NCBI GenBank assembly: GCA_036365455.1
Contig: JAWQUS010000001.1
Coordinates: forward strand, 24,289,001 to 24,353,000
Length of the DNA stretch: 64,000 nt
Source of the DNA: Macrosoma leucophasiata
Taxonomy: Eukaryota; Arthropoda; Insecta; Lepidoptera; Hedylidae
Reading direction: 5' to 3'
Shown here piece by piece: positions 40,132-50,993 of the stretch (position 1 is its first letter; the number at the start of each line of letters is the position of its first letter). The translations under genes and the position numbers were made by a program. The notes beneath the pieces are model-generated. The model did no database searches. It was not told the DNA's origin and worked only from the letters and a program-made list of their open reading frames with translations.

Positions 40132-40486
40132 TAAATGTATCACCATGTAAATGTTATCGTGGATAAGAGCTCGCAGAAAAACTGTGCTGAATAAAATATT
40201 TTACCTAACGTGTTTTTCAAAAAGCATCTCGATTGAGTTCTGCTGCAGTATTCACTTACAACTGCACTACTTGCTGTTAGGAACATGAATAAAATCACAA
40301 CTGCAAATTTAATGTGCGGTGTTCCGCGTAACGCTTGCAGTTAACTATAGCACACGGCCGCGTCAGCTTCGCGTCGGGGTAATTAATTGTTACCATTTTA
40401 AAAAGTTTATAGGCGCAAATTAACTGAACGGTACCGCTGATGTTACGAGTTGCAGGTAATGAAATGAATGCACCAGCATTGTACTT

Positions 40487-40852
40487 CCTATATAATAATT
40501 ATAATGGCAACCCATTATACGTCCCACTGCTGCGCACGAGTCTCTCCCCTTTTTGGGGGGAGGCCTGGAGCTTACTCCACCACGCTGCTCCAATGCGGAT
40601 TGTTGGAGGTGGGGGTTAGTGGCCAACCCGCTGTTTGATGTTTTCAAACCGCCCATAAGGCCTCCGACGAGGTTTAACGACTGCTATCTATCGATGGCAA
40701 CCGGGACCGACGGCTTAACGTGCCCTCCGAAGCACGGAAACGCGCATCTAGTTTGCCACTAGCGGTCACCCATCACACTACCCGGCCGCGCCCGTAGTGC
40801 TTAACCGAGCAGATCGCTTCCGACCTACACCAGCCGCGGGGCCATGCGCGCA
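40487..40852 (-). mobile_element. 5S-rRNA-derived SINE (family B), near full length
   Basis: On the minus strand the head (about 40845 to 40745) follows 5S rRNA in order: 'gatctgctcggttaagcact', then 'acgggcgcgg', then 'gatgggtgaccgctagtgg'. These correspond to the pol III internal promoter (A-block and C-block) of 5S genes. The body then runs 'gcacgttaagccgtcggtcc' to 'gcagtgggacgtataatggg' and an ATT-type tail. Possible target duplication 'gtactt' at 40481 and 40853. Confidence 0.72.
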
Positions 40853-40865
40853 GTACTTACAGTGC

Positions 40866-41098
40866 TCAACAATAAATATTGCTCATCGAGCCCAGAAAGG
40901 AGACTTCGGCTAATTTCGGGTCTGTAGAGCGTTATCTCTTTCGCACCGTACGTATTCGACGTTTGTCGACCATTTTGATCAAGTTATGACCAATACCAGA
41001 CTGTCAGTGCTTACGTAGGCAGTGTGTAACAGAGATAACGCTCCACGAAGCCAAAATGAGCCGATCGTCTCTTTCGCAGGCTCGATGTGCAATTGTGG
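40866..41098. mobile_element. MITE with about 65-75-bp imperfect terminal inverted repeats
   Basis: Left end 'ttgctcatcgagcccagaaa' ... 'gagcgttatctct' matches the reverse complement of the right end ('acagagataacgctccacga' ... 'gctcgatgtgcaa'). No ORF inside. Confidence 0.6.
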
Positions 41099-41342
41099 AG
41101 TACTGTATTGCTTACTGGCTGTCCCGACACACTTCGTATCGCCTTAATTGAGACTTTTATTTTCTATGTTTGCAACAATACTTACCTACTTACCTAAGTT
41201 GTTCAGAAACTATTAGGCACTAAAATTTTGAAAAAAAATCTGAAAATAATTATTTCTATAGATTACAGGATCTTTGGATACTTACTATAAGAATTTAAGG
41301 TATTTATGGGAATCTAATTCACTGTACGGAACCTTTTTTTTG
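41099..41342. other. non-coding, nothing recognised
   Basis: Single-copy appearance. The next 60 bases (41343-41404) carry a degenerate SINE family A piece ('cccacagttcacattgat'). Confidence 0.3.
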
Positions 41343-41510
41343 TCATGTCATGTAAACGAGCCCACAGTTCACATTGATTGTAAGTAATACCTACCGTAGC
41401 CCAGTGTTTCCCAATCATTGTTTAGTCATGGCCCGGTAATTTTCACACTGTCCCTTTGTGACCCACTTATTTTTAAACCCAAGCCATTATTTTACCATTA
41501 GGTCATCATC

Positions 41511-41737
41511 ATCATCATCATTTCAGCCGAAAGACGTCCACTGCTGAACAAAGGCCTCCCCCAAAGAATGCCACAACGAACGGTCCTGGGCCGCCCTCAT
41601 CCAAAGATTGCCCGCGACCTTCACCAGGTCGTCGGTCCACCTCGTGGGGGGCCTGCCTACGCTTCGTCTTCCGGTACGCGGTCGCCTCTCCAGAACTCTT
41701 CTGCCCCAACGGCCGTCAGTTCTGCGAGCTATGTGCC
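41511..41737 (-). mobile_element. RTE-like LINE C-terminal part, right of the break
   Basis: The minus strand encodes, 5' to 3', HIARRTDGRWG, GRPPTRWTDDLVKVAG-like words (with a few changes) and RAAQDRSLW, ending WTSFG and stop near 41520, followed by a GAT-repeat tail ('tcatcatcatcatcat' on plus). The rest of this element lies beyond the LTR retrotransposon at 46220-46365. Confidence 0.75.
41733..41737. repeat. target-site duplication (left) of the LTR element
   Basis: 'gtgcc' here and at 46220-46224 flank the element. A 4-bp reading (tgcc) is also possible because both LTRs are followed by g. Confidence 0.8.
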
Positions 41738-41879
41738 TGTGATATATTTGTATGTACCATCATGGGAGGGTACTTGAGACACTTGTTACGTCAGCCAGTC
41801 TTCGAATAAACGTGGTTTGTGAAAGTACAGTGCCGTATCAATTATCCCTATTGCTTGTTAATAAACCTAATACACTTCA
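41738..41879 (+). repeat. 5' LTR (142 bp)
   Basis: Starts TGTGATATAT and ends ACACTTCA. It is identical to the 3' LTR over all 142 bases as read. It contains two AATAAA words. Immediately downstream, 'tggcgacgaaaacg' at 41881 is the likely primer-binding site; tRNA not identified. Confidence 0.92.
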
Positions 41880-41953
41880 GTGGCGACGAAAACGAACTAT
41901 AATACGCGTATTAGTTAAAGTGTGCAAGAGAAACTGAGAATTTATACGTAAAT

Positions 41954-44900
41954 ATGTCGATCGGAAAAATTTCCGAGTTTAAAGTCCACAGTGACGACTG
42001 GAGGTTATACACGGAACGTTTAGAACAATATTTTTTAGTGAACAAAATAACAATAGAACTACAAGTGCCAACATTAATTACAGTGATGGGTGCGGAAAGT
42101 TATGAACTATTAGTGAATTTGTGTACACCCGTCAAACCCAAAGATAAAACCTTCGCCGAAATTACTGAAATTATGGAGAAACATTTGCAACCGAAACCGA
42201 GTATATTAGCCGAGAGATATAAATTTAGACACAGAAAGCAAAAGGACGGAGAAACAATATCGGAGTATACGGCGGTTTTAAAAAAAATGTCAAAAACGTG
42301 CGAGTTTGGTACGTGGCTTGAGGAGAGTTTGAGAGACCAGCTGGTTTGTGGCATATCAAGTGAAGCTATACGGCAGCGGTTATTTGCGGAGACTCAGTTA
42401 GATTTTGGCAAGGCATATACATTGGCCGCGAGTTTAGAGGCAGCGGAAAAAGATGCGGCATCGGTTGAGGGACGAATAAGGTTACCGATGGCGGGAACGA
42501 GTTCTACGGATGTCGATTGTCAGGCGGTGATGGTTAGTGCTGCGCATAATAGCAAGACGGCAGACCGGAGGTCACAAGGGGCCCGCGGTTGGCGCGCGGG
42601 ACAAAGGACACCTTCGGCTCGGGCGCCGGTGGAGCGGTGGCATCAGCAGTGTCGGGTGTGTGGGGCGCGGCACGAGACAGGCGTCTGCAAGTATGCGCGG
42701 TATGTGTGCCGCGTGTGCAACACCCAGGGACACCTGCAGCGTATGTGCCCCAACGTAGCGGCACATCATGTTGACATTACGGACTCTAATTTAAATAAGG
42801 AAAGCGATACGGAGAGCGATGAGGTAATTTTTATTGATGTCTGTTTATTATCAGCCACATTGTGTAAGCCTATTTATATGACGTTAAATGTACATGGTAA
42901 AGATTTAAAAATGGAATGCGACACCGGTAGCGCCGTGTCATGTATAAACCGAGAGTGTTATAATTCGTTGTTTAAAGACGTATGTTTAGAACCCACTCCG
43001 TTAACATTTAGATATTATACAGGTGAATCGATTAAACCCTTAGGTGTGTTACGAACATTAGTTAAGTATGATAATAATTGTAAAATATTAGAGTTGTTTG
43101 TTGTAGAAAATGGTAAAACCGTACTTTTAGGTCGGCAATGGATGGCTGAACTTAAAATAAAATTACCCGTGGTAGATTACAATTGTAATAATATGACATT
43201 GCTTAATAATAATGTATTCAACGAGTCCGTGTTCAGTTCCAGATATTGTGAGGTGTTCGCGGAAGGTCTGGGTCGATTCACTGGTGGTACGGTGAGCATT
43301 CATGTGCGAGAGGGCACGCGGCCGGTGTACATGCGCGCGCGGCCGCTGGCCTACGCGCTGCGCGAGCCGGTGGAGCGCGCGCTGGCGCAGCTGGTGCGCG
43401 ATGGTGTCCTTTCACCCGTCGAGCGCTCGGACTGGGCGACACCCATCGTGCCGGTCGTTAAAAAGGACGGTAACATCAGAATTTGTGCAGATTACAAATT
43501 AACTTTGAATAAGGTTGTCGAAATTGACCGTCACCCTTTACCTAGAGTGGAGGAGCTGCTGTTGCGCTTAAAAGGCGGCGAGCGGTTCAGTAAAATAGAT
43601 TTGTCCCAAGCGTATGCACAATTTGAGCTAGACGACACAAAAAAATACACGGTAATTAACACTCATAAAGGGTTATTCATGTATAACAGATTAGTGTACG
43701 GACTTTCATCGAGTCCGGGTATATTTCAAAGGCATTTAGAACAATTATTCAACATGCCTCACGTCGGCATTTTCTTGGATGACATTATCATAACTGGAAG
43801 TACAAATGAGGAACACATAAGTAATTTATGCAAAGTATTTGATTGTTTAAAAAAATATGGCTTGCGCGTTAAAAAAGAAAAGTGTGTTTTTTTTGCCAAG
43901 TCAGTTAATTATTTAGGTCATACCATTAGTAAAGAAGGAATTCATACATGTCCTGATAAAGTTCGAGCTATATTGGAAACGCCAGAACCGAAGAACGTTT
44001 CCGAGCTACGGGCGTTTATAGGTATGATCATGTATTACGGAAAGTTTATTGAGAATATTAGTACAATATTAGCCCCATTATACAATTTACTTAAGAAAGG
44101 GGTTCCGTACGAGTGGTGTGATACCTGTCAGCTCACTTTTCGTAGGGTTAAGCAATTATTGGCCAGTACTAAAATATTAATGCATTATGCACCAGAACTG
44201 CCTATAATATTGACAACAGACGCGAGTAGTGTAGGTATAGGCGCGGTAATATCACACTCGACAGCGAGTGGCGAGCGCCCCGTAGCGTATGCGTCACGCG
44301 CACTCACACCGGCTGAGCGCGCGTATTCACAAATCGACCGAGAGGCACTTGCCATTGTTTACGGCGTTCGTAAGTTTCACCAATATCTTTATGGCCGTCA
44401 TTTTTTGTTAAGAACGGATCACAAACCCTTAACATATATTTTTGGTAATAAAGTTGGCATACCAGTGATGGCTGCCTCGAGATTACAACGTTGGGCAGTG
44501 TTGCTATCCGGTTATACCTACGACATTGAATACGTAGCGTCTAGTAAAAATTGTGCGGATGCTTTATCACGGTTACCGCATAGGGAATGTAATTTAAATA
44601 TACCCAGTGAGAAAACGTACGTCAATTTTGTAGAAAGTTTTTTGCCAATAACAAGTAAAGAAGTTAAACGGGCGACTGCCGGTGATAGGGTACTCAGTAA
44701 GGTTTTAGCGTATATTCAATCGGGGTGGCCAACAACTTGCAATCTCGATGAAATCAAACCTTATTTTGCTAGACGTCATGAATTATATACCGAATGCGGT
44801 TGTGTTATGTGGGGTTATCGTATAGTGATACCACATCTATTACAAATGGATATATTAAAACAATTGCACATCAGTCATATGGGCATGGTAAAAACAAAAG

Positions 44901-46030
44901 CATTAGCTCGGAGTTATGTGTGGTGGCCTAATATTGATTCAGATGTGGAAACGTTAGTTAAGCAGTGTGAGACATGTGCGACAGAGGCGGACGGGGCGCC
45001 GAGAGCTGTCATACAACCATGGCCATACATTACACGACCATGGAGTAGATTGCACATAGATTTCTTGGGTCCTTACAAAGGTTCTACTTTTTTTGTAATT
45101 GTAGACGCCACATCAAAATGGATAGAAATTTTTGAAATCAATCGTACTAACGCCTCGAATGTAATTAAAATTTTAAGGTCTACTTTTGCAAGATTTGGCC
45201 TACCAGAGGAGTTAGTTTCGGATCAGGGTCCACCATTTACAAGTCTAGAATTTAAAACATTTCTAATTAATAATGGAATAAGGCAAAGTTTCTCGCCAGC
45301 GTACCACCCGTCTTCAAACGGTGCAGCTGAGAACGCAGTAAAATTATGTAAACGTGCAATTAAAAAAGCTTACAGGGATAAGGTGGACATTGACACAGCT
45401 TTACAAACATTTTTACTGACATATAGAAATACACCACATTGCACGACTGGTGAAACGCCGGCTATGCTATTGCAAAGACGATCATTGCGTTCAAGGTTAG
45501 ATCTTTTGCGGACGGAGCGAGTGGTAGAAGATAGGGTTAGTGAAGCTCAGAAGCGGCAGGTTGAGTACGCCGGGGGTGTGCAACGAAGTTTTCGAGAGGG
45601 GGACACAGTTTGGGCTCGAGGTTATGGCACACAAGATAAATGGGTAAAGGGTAAAGTGAAATTAATAGATAGTGTTCGACGATACTCGATAGTAGGGGAT
45701 GACGGTCAATTACACAAAAGACATATTGATCAAGTTCGACGCAGATCTTATCTCTCTGATGTTACCGTTCCTGTATCCAGCGAGCGTTCGGTGGAAAAAC
45801 AAAGTGCAGTCGAGCAATCAAACGAGATAACGGAGCAGGACATAGCTCGTGATTGCTCTGTTTATGGTGAGGGTGGTGTAGGCCAGGATTTTGAGAGTAT
45901 ACCTACAACTAGTAAAAACACTACTTCTCCTGTATGTGGCAAATCACCAACATTGCCACCGCCAGTCGTATCACCAGCGAGCCAGTACTCGAAGCGAACA
46001 CGCAGACCAGTAGAACGATTTAGATTGTAA
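41954..46030 (+). CDS. gag-pol polyprotein of an LTR retrotransposon (1358 aa)
   Basis: One frame from ATG 41954 to TAA 46028-46030 covers all retroelement functions. Order: gag (about residues 1-215), two CCHC zinc knuckles (CRVCGARHETGVC, CRVCNTQGHLQRMC; about 233-267), aspartic protease (DTGS near 318), reverse transcriptase (FSKIDLSQAY; catalytic FLDD near 613), RNase H (TTDASS, DREAL, RTDHKPL), then integrase. Integrase has an N-terminal zinc site (HISH...CETC) and a D-D-35-E core: HIDFLGP, VSDQGPPF, then E after 35 residues. It ends in a basic tail. Gag and pol are fused without a frameshift, as in mag-like and some other Ty3/gypsy lineages. The FLDD in place of YxDD is a common conservative change. 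It acts in cytoplasmic particles and integrates cDNA in the nucleus. Confidence 0.93.
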   Translation: MSIGKISEFKVHSDDWRLYTERLEQYFLVNKITIELQVPTLITVMGAESYELLVNLCTPVKPKDKTFAEITEIMEKHLQPKPSILAERYKFRHRKQKDGETISEYTAVLKKMSKTCEFGTWLEESLRDQLVCGISSEAIRQRLFAETQLDFGKAYTLAASLEAAEKDAASVEGRIRLPMAGTSSTDVDCQAVMVSAAHNSKTADRRSQGARGWRAGQRTPSARAPVERWHQQCRVCGARHETGVCKYARYVCRVCNTQGHLQRMCPNVAAHHVDITDSNLNKESDTESDEVIFIDVCLLSATLCKPIYMTLNVHGKDLKMECDTGSAVSCINRECYNSLFKDVCLEPTPLTFRYYTGESIKPLGVLRTLVKYDNNCKILELFVVENGKTVLLGRQWMAELKIKLPVVDYNCNNMTLLNNNVFNESVFSSRYCEVFAEGLGRFTGGTVSIHVREGTRPVYMRARPLAYALREPVERALAQLVRDGVLSPVERSDWATPIVPVVKKDGNIRICADYKLTLNKVVEIDRHPLPRVEELLLRLKGGERFSKIDLSQAYAQFELDDTKKYTVINTHKGLFMYNRLVYGLSSSPGIFQRHLEQLFNMPHVGIFLDDIIITGSTNEEHISNLCKVFDCLKKYGLRVKKEKCVFFAKSVNYLGHTISKEGIHTCPDKVRAILETPEPKNVSELRAFIGMIMYYGKFIENISTILAPLYNLLKKGVPYEWCDTCQLTFRRVKQLLASTKILMHYAPELPIILTTDASSVGIGAVISHSTASGERPVAYASRALTPAERAYSQIDREALAIVYGVRKFHQYLYGRHFLLRTDHKPLTYIFGNKVGIPVMAASRLQRWAVLLSGYTYDIEYVASSKNCADALSRLPHRECNLNIPSEKTYVNFVESFLPITSKEVKRATAGDRVLSKVLAYIQSGWPTTCNLDEIKPYFARRHELYTECGCVMWGYRIVIPHLLQMDILKQLHISHMGMVKTKALARSYVWWPNIDSDVETLVKQCETCATEADGAPRAVIQPWPYITRPWSRLHIDFLGPYKGSTFFVIVDATSKWIEIFEINRTNASNVIKILRSTFARFGLPEELVSDQGPPFTSLEFKTFLINNGIRQSFSPAYHPSSNGAAENAVKLCKRAIKKAYRDKVDIDTALQTFLLTYRNTPHCTTGETPAMLLQRRSLRSRLDLLRTERVVEDRVSEAQKRQVEYAGGVQRSFREGDTVWARGYGTQDKWVKGKVKLIDSVRRYSIVGDDGQLHKRHIDQVRRRSYLSDVTVPVSSERSVEKQSAVEQSNEITEQDIARDCSVYGEGGVGQDFESIPTTSKNTTSPVCGKSPTLPPPVVSPASQYSKRTRRPVERFRL

Positions 46031-46077
46031 TTGTGTAGTATGTTGTAATTGTTAAATTTCTTGTATTGTGCTGGAGG

Positions 46078-46219
46078 TGTGATATATTTGTATGTACCAT
46101 CATGGGAGGGTACTTGAGACACTTGTTACGTCAGCCAGTCTTCGAATAAACGTGGTTTGTGAAAGTACAGTGCCGTATCAATTATCCCTATTGCTTGTTA
46201 ATAAACCTAATACACTTCA
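46078..46219 (+). repeat. 3' LTR (142 bp)
   Basis: Identical to 41738-41879; preceded by 'gtgctggagg' and followed by the right copy of 'gtgcc'. Confidence 0.92.
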
Positions 46220-46365
46220 GTGCCCTGCCCTTGAGTTTCGCTATTCGGTGGGTTATGTCGGTGACTTTGGTTCTCATGCGGATCTCCTCGTTTCTGATTC
46301 GATCTCGCAGAGAAACTCCGAGCATAGCCCGCTCCATTGCTCTCTGAGCGACCCTGAGCCATAAA
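46220..46365 (-). mobile_element. RTE-like LINE, left of the break
   Basis: The minus strand encodes QRAMERAMLGVSLRDRIR, then NEEIRMRTKV and HRIAKLKG, which runs in frame into the HIARR segment at 41732 once the LTR element and one duplication are ignored. This proves the insertion point. Confidence 0.75.
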
Positions 46366-47102
46366 CATTTGTTAATTACGAATTAAAAATTACGACGCGT
46401 CGATCGATAACAGGATTAGTAGGTAATATTTTTTTAAAAGAGGCAAGAAGATTGCGACTTAGTAGGTATTTTATTTTGATGGCCCGGTATCGACGCTGCT
46501 AATGCTGTAGCCTTTAAACAACTACATGAAGCCAGAGATATCAATGATTGCATTGCCACTCCCGGGGCCTGAGATAAGCTTGTTTGCCACTTCATGACAT
46601 AAATGACAGATCATCACAGTCGTCTTATGAAATTTTCCTTGTAAATTACACAGAGAACAGTATAATATACGGTTGTTGTACTTTATGGTCTTTGAATAGG
46701 TGCGCTCGCGCTGCGCCGTCAATATACAATTAGGGTTGTCCAACTTCGGGTTTATTGATATATTTTTTTTAATCCAACCATTGCGCGACTCTTGGACGTA
46801 CAGATCGCTGTTTAGCTTTTAAATTAATGTTAATACGAGTATGACTTAATCCATACGTGAGAGAAATCCATACCAATCTTCGTGATAATTTCTGATGACG
46901 TTTTATCGTGTAAAATTATCTTCTGTAAATCGACTTTACTATAGACAATCAATGACTTTTTTTTTTTGGGATAAAAGTCTACTAATCTACTTAGCTGACG
47001 GGTTAAGCAGATTTACAAGTCACGAGAAAAATATGACATTTGATTTACAATAATATCTAGCCGCCGGCGGTTTTACGTTCCTTGAAGGGTAAATAAAATT
47101 AT
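46366..47102. other. non-coding, nothing certain
   Basis: A weak SINE family A trace may lie at 46540-46600 ('cttgtttgccacttcatgac'). Confidence 0.3.
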
Positions 47103-47350
47103 GAACAACCCGATCCGAAGTGCAAAGACACACGAACTATCCGATCTGTTACACGCACGATACGCGATTCCAACAATGTTTATTTCAAACATCGACTCAC
47201 TAAGCCCTATCTCTGTCACACAAGTGTTCCAATAAATCTTTTAAATAAACTGTCGACAACCCTATCCAAAGCACAGCATCACACGTGAGTATCAACTAAA
47301 ATTCTCTATCTGATAACCGCACGATATGCGAACTTACTCCAACAATGATA
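47103..47350. repeat. imperfect direct repeat, about 90 bp units
   Basis: 'gatccgaagtgcaaagacac' ... 'cacgatacgcgattccaaca' (47111-47178) recurs as 'tatccaaagcacagcatcac' ... 'cacgatatgcgaacttactc' (47264-47341). Old duplication of unknown sequence. Confidence 0.4.
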
Positions 47351-48597
47351 AAATATGGTATGCCAACAATGTGGAGCTCAAACATTCGACCCACAAGGAG
47401 CTATCGATGTCAAACGCACACTCTCACCGACATTGTCGCGTGATAATATGCTTATAATATCCTCCATTACACGAGAAAGCGAGATGATTAAGTAGAAAGC
47501 GTTTAGTGGAAACATGACTGAGTTATTCAAAGTGTGTTTGTTTTAGGAAACTGGAAGAATTTGCTTTTTACGTTGCGATTGGAGCTAGAAAGGATGCGTT
47601 TAACATACAAATGATGTTGTTTAACATACAAATCAGCGAACACAGATGACTAGCTGAATAACGCTGGGAGAAATTGTTGTGCTATTTGTTAAGTTTTTAA
47701 AAACGTAGGTACACAGTTGCTCTAAAAATTGAAATTCATAAAGCGTGATCGCATAGCCTAGTTCAAGTTGGGTGATTCTTTTTTTGTTGCCAAAGAAAAT
47801 CAAATCGATTCTCGCAATCAAATCATAAGTGGTACGAAGTACATTTCAACATTTAATCCACACTAGCTTCTACTTTTTCCGCGTAGACTTCTGTTATAAA
47901 TACCGATACTCTTGAAATATATTAAGATGCAGTAAACGAAATCGACGGAGAAAGCTGCGAATTATTTTCAAACTACTGCCAGTTAAACTATCACCTAAAT
48001 ATAACCGGGATCAAGTAAGCTGAAAAGTGACCAAAATATCGGCTGATTTAAAAATACCTACTTTAGAAAAACTTTAGAATCCATCAAACTAATCCAACTA
48101 AAAATGAACATCGAGCCGATTGCTCACTTCTCTCTACAATTCAAACAATTAACAAATTGCAAATAACTGTCTGACTAACCTTATGACCGAATGAAACAGT
48201 CGCGATATTCAAATCTGGGAAAAGCCAACCATTATGTCTACCAGACTTCATAAAACCATCACAACCTGCCATATAAACTGCAATCAGCACATCTTTATAC
48301 TGCCAATTACGTTCACTTGATGTTCGTGGCCTATAATTAACTCATGTTACGTATTCCTCAACAATGGGGAATGTGTCAGAATGGATAGAGACGTCCGGTG
48401 GTGAAAGTCGGCGATATTTTAGGCGAACCATCAATCATTGTCGGTTTAGTCGACGACACTCTTTGTTGGGCTCAAATGGTTTGAAATACATTTCACTTTA
48501 ACCTCTATTCTGAATATCTGTCAGGCCAATAAGCATTCTCTATACTCAATTGGTCCTCCCGTCTGCCACACGCCTATATTACCAAAGGAAAAGGCGA
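47351..48597. other. non-coding, nothing recognised
   Basis: No repeat shared with the rest of the window and no coding pattern. Confidence 0.35.
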
Positions 48598-48832
48598 ACA
48601 GAAATTAATGCATTCAAGCATTTAGGTACACGGTTACATTTTGTCCCATGTGTGTGATGGTGACGAGCCTATCGACATTTCTGGGCACGTTACCAAACCC
48701 CAAGAGTGACACTGGCAAATCTTAAGAAAATTTAACGTTTTCTTTGGTAGCCCCAGACCCGATGATCGAATACAGGACCCTAACGTAGCGGTAGTGGTCT
48801 GCACCACTACACTACTGGTGCAGTCAGCTTAT
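48598..48832 (-). mobile_element. SINE family E copy
   Basis: Diverged but nearly complete: tRNA-like head at 48832 downward ('ctgcaccagtagtgtagtgg', B-box-like 'tgtattcgatcatcggg'), body to 'aatgcttgaatgc'. Confidence 0.55.
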
Positions 48833-49666
48833 GTGCTTGTTATAGACACATACGTATGCGTACCTGTAGTCATCTGCTAAAAATGCGACTCAAGGCTCAA
48901 GAGTCATTTGGGCGTTATGTTTAACTTGGAGCCAGTTGCAAATTTTCGATTAAACTGCCTTGGTTATCAAACCCGTTTTAGTGACCGTTATTGTTGATGA
49001 AACATGAGTTCATGAATCCTTCACAAATGAAAATGAATCTCAGTGGCATCCCTAACATTAGGAGATATCGCCTCTCCTTTATGGGACGCGAAAAAATTGA
49101 AACAACATGTGGAACCTTTTCTCCTTCTCTGAAGATTTTTTTGGTAGAGTTCGTCTTGATCTTAATAATCAGCCAAAACATGTCATGCTAAACAATAATT
49201 GACATGGTCCATAATGTCCACTAGATATTTTGTTATCGATGAAATCCAGTGTCAGCATAAAAAGAAACGTCGAGAAGAAAGTCGGCCTAATTTTTTGACC
49301 AACCATCAATTAACAACCTTTTTAATCCTCCATGGGGTGGTCCATTAACTCTCTGCAACACCTTACCTTAAATTCCGAATCGAAGCGTATCTTTTCAAAG
49401 AGTATCGTAAATTTATCACAATTCAATTCCAATTTTTAAAAGACCTTAAAAATTGCGATTGTTTTTTGTTTGTAATAATGATATTTCGCACAATGTTAAC
49501 GTATCGATATCCCATATCATGATGTATCAACGTAGCGGTGTGAGCGTATTTGGTATAAATAAAATCGTGACCCGATGATGACACTGATAGCCGTGAGAGT
49601 GAGACAATTTATGCGCACGCATTCAGTATCATTATTGTTTGTGACTTGTTCTTTTTTAAAGTTTTT
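48833..49666. other. non-coding, nothing recognised
   Basis: Short overlapping ORFs on both strands near 48978-49191 have no recognisable motif. Confidence 0.3.
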
Positions 49667-49737
49667 TATGTTATGAAAGTGGCAAACAAGTAAGCAGTTA
49701 AAGTTGAGAACAAGTGAAAATTGCAGCTTACAAACGT
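49667..49737 (-). mobile_element. degenerate SINE family A 3' piece
   Basis: 'atgaaagtggcaaacaagta' and 'gttgagaacaagtgaaaat' only. Confidence 0.4.
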
Positions 49738-49849
49738 GTTTCACGCATATCGGTTTGCTTAGTTCCGTCGTAGTTTTAGCAGTATGTAATTACTAAATCC
49801 TACGCACACTACAATCTAATTAGAATACCATAAACATTTACCCCCTTAT

Positions 49850-49996
49850 TCATAAACCTATTTTAGCTAAAGTGTTGCTAATCTCTCCTTTGTCTTTTTC
49901 TATCCTGCACGTTTGACAATGCAACTGACAAAGACAAAGCATTCTATAGCTAAAACGTATCTAATGTACGTTTATGAATAAGAAACCCCCTTATAC
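49850..49996. mobile_element. MITE, about 145 bp
   Basis: Left end 'ccccttattcataaacctat' with 'ttttagctaaa' is inverted at the right end ('tatagctaaaacgta' ... 'cgtttatgaataagaaaccc'). The middle is T/C-rich, with no ORF. Confidence 0.65.
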
Positions 49997-50005
49997 AGTG
50001 TTAGG

Positions 50006-50062
50006 TAAAGGCATGTAACCATTGATATACAAAAAACCCTGTATATCAATGCATGTAACACT
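50006..50062. repeat. imperfect hairpin next to the MITE
   Basis: 'gcatgtaaccattgatatac' and 'gtatatcaatgcatg' share an inverted 'tgatatac'/'gtatatca' core around 'aaaaaaccct', with 'gcatgtaac' repeated directly. Confidence 0.5.
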
Positions 50063-50993
50063 ACTGTAAGCAAGCTCTAACTCGCGTAAAACTTTAATGC
50101 ATCCATGACGTTAGTTACCACTGTTATAAGTCGCTGCGAGTAAGGTGGTGAGGATTTTATGATGTAGAAGGTAGTACACGCGGAGGAGCAAGGGTGATGC
50201 CTTAGCTTTCGTCTAGCCAAAATAGAAACTAGCTCTCTTAGAGATTGACGTAAGACTGTACTTCTATTACAACTAATTGAATTGAGATTATAGGTATCTA
50301 CGGTTGGAGAAGATTCTACTGCCTCATTATCCTAGTGGTAGCAGTCACAGCAGTAGTGCTGTATCTGTAGGTTTATTTTTTTTGGGATATATCCATTTTC
50401 TGGAAATTTCCCAGCGCCAAAACGGGACAGAACGTAAATCACGAGGCGTGGGTTTTTTTTTAACATATGCTGTGCTTAATACATTTGCCTACATACATAC
50501 ATTTGGAATACAGGCGTATTGTTAGTTTGTGAATTTATTCAGAGAATATTCCTAGTGATACCAAGTTGTAGAATTGTAAGTGGTATACGAACCGCTCCAA
50601 TTGTAGTAAGTATGGATAACTAAACAGACCGTTGTAAAGACAAACTTATTTGTACAACGTACGACAAAAGGATATTTCCAACAAAGAATAGATTTCACAA
50701 TCGAGTGTATAAGTCAAAGTCAGCTGCATAAGTCGCGTCACAAAGGTCAATTGTATGCAGACGTGCATCGCAATTTAATGAGGGGCATGGCGTATGGCGG
50801 ATTGTGTGGCCAAGGTCACACGGACCCCGCTTGTGCTGTTGAAAGTTGCATTGGAATACTAAACAATTAATTAGGTAGGGTTTGACACGTCCCTTTGAAA
50901 CTATTTAGGCTAATTGGATTATTAGTCACCAAAGAGTACGTAATACTCTTAAGAATTATTAGAAGACCTTTGAGTATTTAGAAATTATAGAGA
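50063..50993. other. non-coding, nothing recognised
   Basis: No coding pattern and no shared repeat. Confidence 0.3.

Larger units (their letters stand above)
41738..46219 (+). mobile_element. complete Ty3/gypsy-type LTR retrotransposon (4482 bp)
   Basis: Two identical 142-bp LTRs, a primer-binding-site-like sequence, one unbroken gag-pol frame, a short purine tract ('ctggagg') before the 3' LTR, and a flanking 5-bp duplication. No envelope ORF. The identical LTRs and intact frame imply a very recent insertion. Confidence 0.92.

Noticed and set aside
42534..42774. Antisense ORFs over the zinc knuckles
   Set aside because: Shadows of the GC-rich part of the gag-pol frame.
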